The translations under genes and the position numbers were made by a program. A stretch of DNA of 64,000 nt from Gracilimonas halophila (GTDB lineage: Bacteria > Bacteroidota > Rhodothermia > Balneolales > Balneolaceae): positions 744,001 through 808,000 of the forward strand of contig NZ_JBHULI010000024.1 of the NCBI RefSeq assembly GCF_042684365.1, given 5' to 3'. Numbering within the stretch: position 1 is the stretch's first letter; every line of letters starts with the position of its first letter. Positions 8,849 through 16,238 of this stretch are shown here, in pieces. The notes beneath the pieces are model-generated. The model ran no database searches, was not told where the DNA came from, and saw only the letters and a program-made list of their open reading frames with translations.

Positions 8849-10141
8849 ATGGATCGCGAAGTTTTTCAGGAACAATTTGGATTACTAGGCACCTCCGAAG
8901 CCATGCGGCAGGTGATCGACAAAATTATGCAGGTGGCAAAAACCGATATTACGGTTACCCTACAAGGGGAAAGTGGTGTTGGGAAAGATGTAACTGCAAG
9001 AGCCATACATGCTATGAGTGAGCGTAGCAATAATAACCTGGTAATCGTTAATTGCGGTGCTATTCCTGAGGGTATTATTGAAAGTGAGCTTTTCGGGCAT
9101 GAAAAAGGTGCTTTTACCGGAGCCGAGACATCACGTGAAGGATATTTTGAGAAAGCCAACGGGGGTACCATTTTTCTTGATGAGATCGGGGATACTCCTA
9201 AAAATGTACAGGTTAAATTGCTCCGGGTACTCGAAAATGGCGAGTTTTTCAGAGTAGGGTCAAGTAAAGTTCAAACTACTGACGTGCGTGTGGTAGCTGC
9301 AACAAATCAGGACCTTTGGAAAATGGTAAAAGAAGGGGCTTTTAGAGAAGACCTCTATTATAGGTTGGATACCGTTCAGATCAAGCTTCCTCCGCTAAGA
9401 GACCGCTCGGAAGATATCATACCGATCTTTAGGAAATTTGTAGAAGAATATTCTGCACGCTACGATTCCGTATTCAAAGGATTTTCTGATGAAGCCCGGG
9501 AGTTATTGATCTCCTATCGCTGGCCGGGTAATATTCGGGAACTACGCAATGTAGCCGAACAATTAGTTGTTCTCGAAAAGTCTCAATTCATTGACAAAGA
9601 AAAACTTCAGAAATATCTGAAAGGCCGACAGCATGAAGGAAGTGCCGATAACCTCCCAATGGTTGCCAGTAAAAAACAAGGATATAATTCTTCTGATTCG
9701 GACGATGAATTTGATCGCAAAGACCGTGAGCTTGTCTATCGGGCTCTTGTTGAGTTACGAAATGATATCGCTGATGTTAAAAAAATGTTCGCTAATTTTC
9801 TTTACTCCAGTTTCACCACTAAGAACCTGAAAGCCTTACCCGCTTCGGTTCGTGATGAAGTTGACAAAACAGAAGTCTCGGGTGTTAATGTAAACCTTGG
9901 TGACCATGCAACACTTGGCATGCAGTCGATGCCCGATGACACAGATATTGAAGAACCTGAAGATACCGAGCTAAGCGATTTTCTTAAGGACAATGAAATT
10001 CCATCTATTGAGGAAGCTGAAAAATTTCTTATTCAGCAAGCCCTAAAACGCTTTGACGGTAACCGAAGAAAAGCCTCAGAAACACTGGGCGTCAGTGAAC
10101 GAACTCTTTACAGGAAATTGGATCAATATGGCTTGGACTAA
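8849..10141 (+). CDS. Sigma-54-dependent transcriptional activator (AAA+ and Fis-type HTH, no receiver domain)
   Basis: The 430-residue protein starts directly with the AAA+ domain: Walker A GESGVGKD (40-47), the sigma-54-contacting GAFTGA loop (87-92), Walker B GTIFLDEIGD (106-115) and the arginine-finger/sensor region with RWPGNIRELRNVAEQL. An acidic linker of roughly 150 residues, with little recognisable domain, separates it from a C-terminal Fis-type helix-turn-helix (about 392-426). No receiver or GAF domain precedes the AAA+ part, so its input signal is unknown. The lptE start codon lies inside its 3' end (14-base overlap), pointing to coupled translation. The order activator, LptE, TPR protein is a known Bacteroidota-type arrangement. 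Confidence 0.93.
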   Translation: MDREVFQEQFGLLGTSEAMRQVIDKIMQVAKTDITVTLQGESGVGKDVTARAIHAMSERSNNNLVIVNCGAIPEGIIESELFGHEKGAFTGAETSREGYFEKANGGTIFLDEIGDTPKNVQVKLLRVLENGEFFRVGSSKVQTTDVRVVAATNQDLWKMVKEGAFREDLYYRLDTVQIKLPPLRDRSEDIIPIFRKFVEEYSARYDSVFKGFSDEARELLISYRWPGNIRELRNVAEQLVVLEKSQFIDKEKLQKYLKGRQHEGSADNLPMVASKKQGYNSSDSDDEFDRKDRELVYRALVELRNDIADVKKMFANFLYSSFTTKNLKALPASVRDEVDKTEVSGVNVNLGDHATLGMQSMPDDTDIEEPEDTELSDFLKDNEIPSIEEAEKFLIQQALKRFDGNRRKASETLGVSERTLYRKLDQYGLD

Positions 10142-10643
10142 AACTTGGATTCTGATCACTTTATGTGCAGCCTTTTTATTCAGTGGATGTCTCCGATACA
10201 GCTTTACAGGTGCTTCCATTCCTCCCGGCGTTGAGACCATTTTCATCCCTTTCTTCCCTGATCAATCTAATAGTGGTCTAGGGGACCTCAGCAACAGGCT
10301 AAATCAAATACTTATCAATCGCTTTGTGAACCAAAGCAGACTGCAACTCGCGAATAACGAAGCTAATGCTGACGCAGTACTTGATGGTGTGATAACTTCT
10401 TACTCAAATCGGCCATTCAGTATTGGGGGAAATGAGCAAGCCAATGAAAATCAGGTTTCCATAACGGTAAGAGCAACTTTCCTTTATACATCTAATGATG
10501 ATCCTGAGTGGAATAATTCATTTACCGGAACCTTTACTTACGACCCTTCTGAGAATCCCATTGAGGGAGAAAGTTCTGCTGCCAACGGAGCCCTGGAACA
10601 AATAGCTAATAATATGTTCAATGATGCGGTAAGTAATTGGTAA
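10128..10643 (+). CDS. lptE: LptE-family lipopolysaccharide assembly lipoprotein
   Basis: The 171-residue protein starts with a lipoprotein signal (hydrophobic WILITLCAAFLF, lipobox FSGC, lipidated Cys21), followed by YSFTGASIPPGVETIFIPFF, typical of Bacteroidota LptE. LptE plugs the LptD barrel and helps insert LPS in the outer membrane. The ATG at 10128 is chosen because it begins the signal peptide. It overlaps the end of the sigma-54 activator gene by 14 bases. The gene reads straight towards the TPR gene 56 bases on. Confidence 0.88.
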   Translation: MAWTKTWILITLCAAFLFSGCLRYSFTGASIPPGVETIFIPFFPDQSNSGLGDLSNRLNQILINRFVNQSRLQLANNEANADAVLDGVITSYSNRPFSIGGNEQANENQVSITVRATFLYTSNDDPEWNNSFTGTFTYDPSENPIEGESSAANGALEQIANNMFNDAVSNW

Positions 10644-10699
10644 TTTGCTTTGACTGTAAGGCCGCTTCACTTTATTATTATTGATCCTTAACCAATTTT

Positions 10700-11311
10700 A
10701 TGCAACAACTTCCTTTTAACATACCTAAGTCCCTCTCTTCCTTTGTGGAGAAGTTTGAAGAGGATCCCGAAAAGATCACTCAAAAACTAAAGAAGCACCT
10801 GAATAAGCGCGGACCTGATGCAGTGGGACATTTTTTGCTTTCATGGTTTTACCACCTTCAGAACAAAAACAAGGAAGCGGTAACCGAAGCGCTGAAAGCC
10901 AAGACCTATGCTCCGGGAAGCCCTCTAATGGAGCATCTGCATTATTTTTTAGTTCATCCGGAGAAATTTGAAGCAGCCATTCCTGCTTATTCCTACACAT
11001 CTTCAAAAGTGAAATTACAACAAGGATCCAGAACATCCCCCATTCTTGATCTCGACCGTCTGATCGAGATGCTGGAACAAGTTGAGTCTAAACGGATACA
11101 GATTCCTGCAGATGATGAGCCATTTGATGATTCTGATCTCAGCAAGGAAGCGGAACAAGTAGATGACCTGGTATCAGAGACCTTGGCTAAGATCCATACT
11201 AAACAGGGCCGCAAAAAGGAGGCTATTAAGATGTATGAGCGACTTATCGATAAGAACAGTGATAAAGCTGACTACTATAAAGAACAGATCGAAAAGCTAA
11301 AGAAGGCCTGA
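10700..11311 (+). CDS. Tetratricopeptide-repeat-like protein
   Basis: The 203-residue cytoplasmic-looking protein has no signal peptide. The C-terminal segment VSETLAKIHTKQGRKKEAIKMYERLIDKNSDKADYYKEQIEKL (about 157-200) is a clear TPR-type helix pair. An earlier helix pair (about 40-70) may be a degenerate repeat, separated by an acidic linker (DDEPFDDSDLSKEAEQVDD). It follows lptE in the same direction and is a usual neighbour of lptE in related genomes, where secG often comes next; secG is not here. Role unknown, probably protein-protein contact. Confidence 0.75.
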   Translation: MQQLPFNIPKSLSSFVEKFEEDPEKITQKLKKHLNKRGPDAVGHFLLSWFYHLQNKNKEAVTEALKAKTYAPGSPLMEHLHYFLVHPEKFEAAIPAYSYTSSKVKLQQGSRTSPILDLDRLIEMLEQVESKRIQIPADDEPFDDSDLSKEAEQVDDLVSETLAKIHTKQGRKKEAIKMYERLIDKNSDKADYYKEQIEKLKKA

Positions 11312-11321
11312 TCTTTTTTAA

Positions 11322-11945
11322 CTATTTCACAAACGGATTGTGCTGCTTTTCGTGACCTATCGTAGTTTGAGGGCCATGACCTGGATAGACGGTTGTTTCA
11401 TCCGGCAATACATAAAGCTTTTCTTTAATACTTTTCTCAAGTACTTCGAAATTACCTTTATAAAGATCCGTTCTGCCAATGCTTTCCTTGAAAAGGGCAT
11501 CTCCTGCAATCACAAATTTCTCAGACTTAAAGTATAATGAAACATGATCGGGGGAGTGTCCGGGGGTATATAAACAGGTGAATGAAAAGTTACCGGTCTC
11601 AAATGTTCCTTTAGAAGGAAGGATCTCAGGTTCAAAATCAAAGCTACCTTGATTAATGCCAAACATTTGTGCCTGACTTCCAAAATTACTCCATAGAAAC
11701 CGATCTTCATCACATAAATATACAGGAACCTCAAAATCACGCAGAACGCGGTTCAATCCCAAGACATGATCTACATGTGCATGAGTTAAAACAATAGCTT
11801 TAAGCTGTCCGGAGATGGATTCTTTGAACTTTTGATAATCCGGTTTTCTTGAAAATCCGGGATCAATGAGCAAATGTTGGTTACCCTCGGTAAGCAAATA
11901 CGTGTTTTCTAAAAATGGGCCTACTTCAAATATTTGTACTTCCAT
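11322..11945 (-). CDS. MBL-fold metallo-hydrolase, glyoxalase II-like
   Basis: The 207-residue protein has the metal-binding HAHVDH motif (residues 55-60), a later TPGHSPDHVSLY histidine (about 128), FVIAGDALF with the bridging aspartate, and a final PGHGPQT histidine, so the full metallo-beta-lactamase metal site is there. Its size fits the short hydroxyacylglutathione-hydrolase-like group. The substrate is not determinable. It is convergent with the TPR gene (10-base gap) and lies downstream of rpmE, separated by a terminator. Confidence 0.92.
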   Translation of the reverse strand: MEVQIFEVGPFLENTYLLTEGNQHLLIDPGFSRKPDYQKFKESISGQLKAIVLTHAHVDHVLGLNRVLRDFEVPVYLCDEDRFLWSNFGSQAQMFGINQGSFDFEPEILPSKGTFETGNFSFTCLYTPGHSPDHVSLYFKSEKFVIAGDALFKESIGRTDLYKGNFEVLEKSIKEKLYVLPDETTVYPGHGPQTTIGHEKQHNPFVK

Positions 11946-11953
11946 ATTTCAAA

Positions 11954-11990
11954 AATAAAAAAAGGATGCACCTGAATAGATACATCCTTT
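11954..11990 (-). terminator. Rho-independent terminator of rpmE
   Basis: On the minus strand AAAGGATG (11990-11983) pairs with CATCCTTT (11968-11961), followed by a T-rich tail. It begins about 20 bases after the rpmE stop at 12010. Confidence 0.85.
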
Positions 11991-12009
11991 AATAAAATGA
12001 TTGCGTTGC

Positions 12010-12231
12010 TTACTTATCGTCACCTTTACCATATCGACGCTTGAAGCGGTCAACACGGCCGGCTGTAGATGTAAACGTATTGCTTTTTGTATAAAACGGA
12101 TGGTTTTTAGAATCAACCTCGCTGCGATAAACGCCATCTTTAACGTCCATGGTGCTGCGGGTTGTAATTTCGGTACCATCGCTCATCAATACCGTAATTT
12201 CTTTGTAATCTGGATGAATTCCTTTTTTCAT
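12010..12231 (-). CDS. rpmE2: 50S ribosomal protein L31, type B (zinc-free)
   Basis: The 73-residue protein begins MKKGIHPDYKEITV and contains STMDVKDGVYRSEVDSKNHPFYT, the L31 pattern. No cysteines are present, so this is the zinc-independent type B form. An upstream in-frame ATG at 12258 would add nine residues foreign to the family, so ATG 12231 is taken as start. The monocistronic gene has its own terminator. L31 bridges the two ribosomal subunits. Confidence 0.94.
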   Translation of the reverse strand: MKKGIHPDYKEITVLMSDGTEITTRSTMDVKDGVYRSEVDSKNHPFYTKSNTFTSTAGRVDRFKRRYGKGDDK

Positions 12232-12303
12232 AATCGTGTGCTTGCTTGAAATTTGCAAAGGCTTTAAATATAAGATTAACTTAAGCTGAATTCAACGAAA
12301 TAA

Positions 12304-13791
12304 TTACTCAAATTCATCAAAGCCTTCATCACTGTAATCTCCCAGTGATGAGAACATAGAACCAAGCATATCAGAGTATAAAGTTTGGTCGTCAAGATCT
12401 TGTTTACTGAGCATTGAATTCTGATGCAGCGCTTCTAAAACGAAATCCATCCAGATGAATTTTTCATCTTTTGGGAGATCTTTACTGTATGTATTCACCA
12501 ACTCTTCAAGTCCATCCACTCCTTTCAGAGCTTTTTCATACTCTTTATTTGAGAGTGTATCCGTGATATTGATCTCATTTCCATCAGCAAACCAATCGGT
12601 GATGGTTTTATATACCGACTTCTGTTCTTCTGACTTAGATTGCGGGTCCGGGAAGTGAACCTTAAATATCTTGCTTATCGCCTTACCGAGAATATGCTTT
12701 GCCACGCTGATCGCTCCTTCCTGTTCTCCTTCATACACTAACTCGATCTTTCCTGTTAGTGCGGGAACCATGTGATACAGATCAGCGATCCGTACCGAAG
12801 TTTGATCTTCATCATTTAAAATAGCCCTTCGTTCCGCTGAGGAAACCACCTGCTCCAAAGCTGTGATCGTCATCCTTGTTGAAACCCCGCTTTTCTGATC
12901 TACATATTCCGACTCCCGTGCCTCAAATGCTGCTTTCTCAATAGTTTCCCTGAACAGATCCGGAATATGGATCTTGATTCCGCTCGGGCGTTCCTGCCAG
13001 GCTTCCTGTCTGGTTATCTTCATTCCTATCCCTAATTCTTTGGGATAATGTGTGATGATCTGTGAGTCAATACGATCTTTTAGTGGGGTAATGATGTTAC
13101 CACGATTGGTGTAATCTTCAGGGTTTGCAGAAAATGCCATAGCAATATCGAGAGGAATGCGGACATTAAACCCCCTGATCTGAATATCACGCTCCTGCAT
13201 GATGTTAAGCAGCGCCACCTGAATTCTGGGTTGAAGATCAGGCAGCTCATTGATCACAAAGATCCCACGGTTGGTCCGGGGAATAAGCCCGAAATTGATC
13301 ACGTTTTGATCTGCCAACGTGAGTTTTTTAGTAGCTGCCTTGATTGGATCTATATCACCGATCAGATCTGCTACCGTTGTATCGGGAGTTGCAAGTTTTT
13401 CACCGTACCTAAAGGAGCGGTGAAGCCAGTCTATCGGGGTATCATCCCCCTTTTCTTCAATAAGATTCTTAGCAAATTTTGAAAGCGGATTAAACGGGTC
13501 ATCATTGATCTCCGATCCCTTAACAATGGGGATGTATTCATCCATGAAGTTAACCATCAGCCTTAGGATCCGGGTTTTTGCCTGCCCTCTCAATCCTAAT
13601 AAGATCATATCATGCTTTGATAATAATGCATGCTGAATCTGAGGTAAAACGGTTTTTTCATATCCTAAAATACCCGGAAATAGTTCTTCTTTGTTCCTGA
13701 TCTTGCTGATCAAATTCCGGCGTATCTCTTCTTTGACTGAAATCGATTCCCAACCACTTTTCTTAAGCTCACCTAAGGTCGATGCCTTCAT
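12304..13791 (-). CDS. Magnesium-chelatase ChlI/MoxR-like AAA+ ATPase
   Basis: The 495-residue protein has a Walker A-like GLRGQAKT (66-73), a Walker B strand GIFVINE (176-182) in which asparagine replaces the usual aspartate before Glu182, sensor 1 FSANPEDYT (about 220-228), and the ITPLKDRID segment of the ChlI/MoxR group. The family is widespread in Bacteroidota as 'magnesium chelatase' but has no link to chlorophyll there. MoxR ATPases usually pair with a VWA-domain protein; none is adjacent. It lies 61 bases after pabB on the same strand. Its substrate is unknown. Confidence 0.85.
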   Translation of the reverse strand: MKASTLGELKKSGWESISVKEEIRRNLISKIRNKEELFPGILGYEKTVLPQIQHALLSKHDMILLGLRGQAKTRILRLMVNFMDEYIPIVKGSEINDDPFNPLSKFAKNLIEEKGDDTPIDWLHRSFRYGEKLATPDTTVADLIGDIDPIKAATKKLTLADQNVINFGLIPRTNRGIFVINELPDLQPRIQVALLNIMQERDIQIRGFNVRIPLDIAMAFSANPEDYTNRGNIITPLKDRIDSQIITHYPKELGIGMKITRQEAWQERPSGIKIHIPDLFRETIEKAAFEARESEYVDQKSGVSTRMTITALEQVVSSAERRAILNDEDQTSVRIADLYHMVPALTGKIELVYEGEQEGAISVAKHILGKAISKIFKVHFPDPQSKSEEQKSVYKTITDWFADGNEINITDTLSNKEYEKALKGVDGLEELVNTYSKDLPKDEKFIWMDFVLEALHQNSMLSKQDLDDQTLYSDMLGSMFSSLGDYSDEGFDEFE

Positions 13792-13852
13792 TCTTCTTTA
13801 TTGATGTGAAATTTCTTGTGTGTGACTATAACCCTTATTACAAAGTCTTCAT

Positions 13853-15127
13853 TCAGGTTTTTTGCACCCTCTCCAAAATATTTGTAATTGCCCTGGCTTT
13901 GATTAAAGTTTCTTCCCATTCTGCTTTGGGATCAGAGTCACTGGTAATGGCTCCCCCTACAGGATATACCAGACTATTTCCTTCAATTATCGCCGTTCTT
14001 ATGATGACATTCAGATCAAAATCGCCATCCGGTTTTATATAGCCAAGTGCCCCGGAATAGACCCCTCTTTGATAGTTTTCATATTCCTCAATGGCTCGCA
14101 TCGCAGCGATCTTAGGAGCTCCGGTCATAGAGCCCATTGGGAAACAAGCTTTTATAACTTCAATACTGTCCATCCCTACACTAACCCTGCACTCTACAGT
14201 TGACACCATTTGGTGAACCGTTTCAAAGCTTTGGATCTCAAACAGATCTAATACTCTTACAGTGTTTTTTTCAGCAACCCTACTCATATCATTTCTCACC
14301 AGATCTACGATCATGAGATTTTCTGCCCGCTCCTTTTCTGAACTTTTTAATTTCTCAATAGCCTCTGTAGAATTCCTTCCGGGCTCTCTGGAAATAGTTC
14401 CTTTTATAGGTTGCGACCAAACATTTTGTCCGTTTCTTGCCAGAAACCTTTCCGGTGAAGCGCAACAAATAAAGAGATCATCCACGGTTAAATATCCTCC
14501 AAAAGGAACCGGACCCGCATTTCTCATTGCTTTGTAAAGCGAGAAACTATCTCCCTGAAATGAAAATTCAACCGAATGAGAAAGATTTACCTCATAATAA
14601 TCACCTTCAAAAATATCTTTCTGAGCTTTCTTCACAAGGTTTAGGTATTCCGATTCTTCTATCCTGCTTGACAGCCTGATAGTGAATTCTTCTCCGTTTC
14701 TGAGGGGGTCAATTTCAGCAGGCAACTCACCTTTCAGAATATCTATAGAACCATTCTTATCGATCTCCAGCAACAACCCCGGAACCATAAAAAACATGTC
14801 AGGAGCGTTATTCAATTTTGGGTTGTCAGAACCTAGATCTTCAACGAAATTTTTAAGGTCATAACCAAGATAGCCAAAAAGCCAATCGCCATATTCATCC
14901 CTGAATTCCTTCAGTGCGGTCCAGGGATCTGAATGAATTACTTTTTTTTCTTCCTTCTGAATATGGATCTCATTACCAAATGCTTTTATGGATGCGACCG
15001 GGATCGCCGCAAGATAACTTTTGGAACTGGCCGGATGATCATCCATTTGTGATTCCAGCCATACCACAGTTCCTTTCTCTCTTAAGCGTGAGATCAAATT
15101 CGATATGTAATGTTCATTTTTCTGCAT
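13853..15127 (-). CDS. pabB: Aminodeoxychorismate synthase component I
   Basis: The 424-residue chorismate-utilising enzyme makes 4-amino-4-deoxychorismate for folate. The PIKGT motif (240-244, with nucleophile Lys242) separates it from anthranilate synthase, which has PIAGT. Other conserved parts are YYEVNLSHS, ENLMIVDLVRNDMSRV, GSMTGAPKIAAM and the C-terminal GGAITSDSDPKAEWEE. The usual partner PabA and the lyase PabC are not next to it. It is the first gene of a minus-strand pair with the chelatase-like ATPase, and divergent from pyrD. Confidence 0.94.
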   Translation of the reverse strand: MQKNEHYISNLISRLREKGTVVWLESQMDDHPASSKSYLAAIPVASIKAFGNEIHIQKEEKKVIHSDPWTALKEFRDEYGDWLFGYLGYDLKNFVEDLGSDNPKLNNAPDMFFMVPGLLLEIDKNGSIDILKGELPAEIDPLRNGEEFTIRLSSRIEESEYLNLVKKAQKDIFEGDYYEVNLSHSVEFSFQGDSFSLYKAMRNAGPVPFGGYLTVDDLFICCASPERFLARNGQNVWSQPIKGTISREPGRNSTEAIEKLKSSEKERAENLMIVDLVRNDMSRVAEKNTVRVLDLFEIQSFETVHQMVSTVECRVSVGMDSIEVIKACFPMGSMTGAPKIAAMRAIEEYENYQRGVYSGALGYIKPDGDFDLNVIIRTAIIEGNSLVYPVGGAITSDSDPKAEWEETLIKARAITNILERVQKT

Positions 15128-15194
15128 GATTTTAGACGAACGAGTATAAGGGTTCTTTCACTCTTTTTGAACGTTTTTTCGTATCATTACATCA

Positions 15195-16238
15195 ATGATC
15201 TACAAAAAGCTTATTAAACCGATTTTATTTAAAAAGGATGCCGAACAAGCCCATGAATGGGCTCTAAAACTGGCATCATTGACTAACAGTTCACCGTTCT
15301 TGCAAGAACTTAGCTCGCTGGTTTATAAAAATACCAACTTGGATTTAGAGCAGGAATTATTTGGGCTTACTTTTCCCAATCCTATAGGACTTGCTGCCGG
15401 CTTTGACAAGAACGGTACAACACCCCGGGCCATGCAAGCTTTGGGTTTCGGCTTTGTTGAAGTTGGAAGCATAACGGCAAAGCCTTCAGCAGGTAATCCC
15501 AAACCAAGAGCATTCAGGATTCCCAAAGATCATTCCCTCATCAACAGAATGGGGTTGAATAATGAAGGGGCTGATAGGATTATAGAACGACTATCAAATT
15601 TGGACCTGGACATTCCGCTTGGAGTCAATATCGCCAAAACCAATGATGCTTCTATTCAAGGTGATAATGCCCTACAGGATTACTTATACAGCTATGAAAA
15701 AGCACAACAGGTTGCTGATTACATTACCGTAAATATTTCTTGTCCCAATACAGGAGAAGGTAAAACCTTTGAAGATCCTCAGGCTTTGCATGATCTTTTA
15801 GAAACTCTTGATCCGGCAAGAGAGGGTAGAAAACCAACCCTTATAAAGTTCACCGTTGATATTGAAAAACCGGCTCTGGAAAAATTGATCTCGATCTGTG
15901 AAGACTTTGATGTATCCGGCTATATTGCAACCAATACTTCTTCTGATAGAACAGGACTGAATACACCAAACCCTATTCTAAACTCCATTGGTAATGGTGG
16001 ATTAAGCGGAAGAGCAATTCAAAAACGCAGTACTCAAGTTGTACATTGGATAAGAGAAATAGCTGGAAAGGGGAAACCGATCATTGGTGTTGGCGGAATT
16101 GACGGTCCTGAAGCAGCATTAGAAAAATTAGAAGCCGGTGCAGATCTTCTTCAACTTTATACCGGATTGGTCTATAAAGGTCCCGGATTGGTCAGGTCTA
16201 TTAATAAAAAACTAACCAGATCTAATTTGAACGGTTGA
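15195..16238 (+). CDS. pyrD: Dihydroorotate dehydrogenase, class 2-type, with cysteine at the catalytic-base position
   Basis: The 347-residue protein oxidises dihydroorotate to orotate in pyrimidine synthesis. The N-terminal helices (about 1-45), which in class 2 enzymes insert in the membrane to reach quinone, are present, followed by FMN-barrel motifs GLAAGFDKNG, SITAKPSAGNPKPR, INRMGLNNEG, IATNTSS and VGGIDGPEAALEKLEAGADLLQLYTG. In the active loop the sequence is NISCPNTGEG, with Cys183 where class 2 enzymes normally have serine (NVSSPNT). The 3' end overlaps the convergent PorW-like gene by 17 bases. Confidence 0.93.
   Translation: MIYKKLIKPILFKKDAEQAHEWALKLASLTNSSPFLQELSSLVYKNTNLDLEQELFGLTFPNPIGLAAGFDKNGTTPRAMQALGFGFVEVGSITAKPSAGNPKPRAFRIPKDHSLINRMGLNNEGADRIIERLSNLDLDIPLGVNIAKTNDASIQGDNALQDYLYSYEKAQQVADYITVNISCPNTGEGKTFEDPQALHDLLETLDPAREGRKPTLIKFTVDIEKPALEKLISICEDFDVSGYIATNTSSDRTGLNTPNPILNSIGNGGLSGRAIQKRSTQVVHWIREIAGKGKPIIGVGGIDGPEAALEKLEAGADLLQLYTGLVYKGPGLVRSINKKLTRSNLNG

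Noticed and set aside
8788..9021. Open frame starting before the sigma-54 activator in another frame
   Set aside because: It overlaps the first codons of the AAA+ domain out of frame and has no protein-like character.
10053..10127. Upstream extension of lptE
   Set aside because: The extra residues overlap the sigma-54 activator and would place the signal peptide internally.
12001..12249. Open frame antisense to rpmE
   Set aside because: It mirrors the ribosomal protein gene, which is certain on the other strand.
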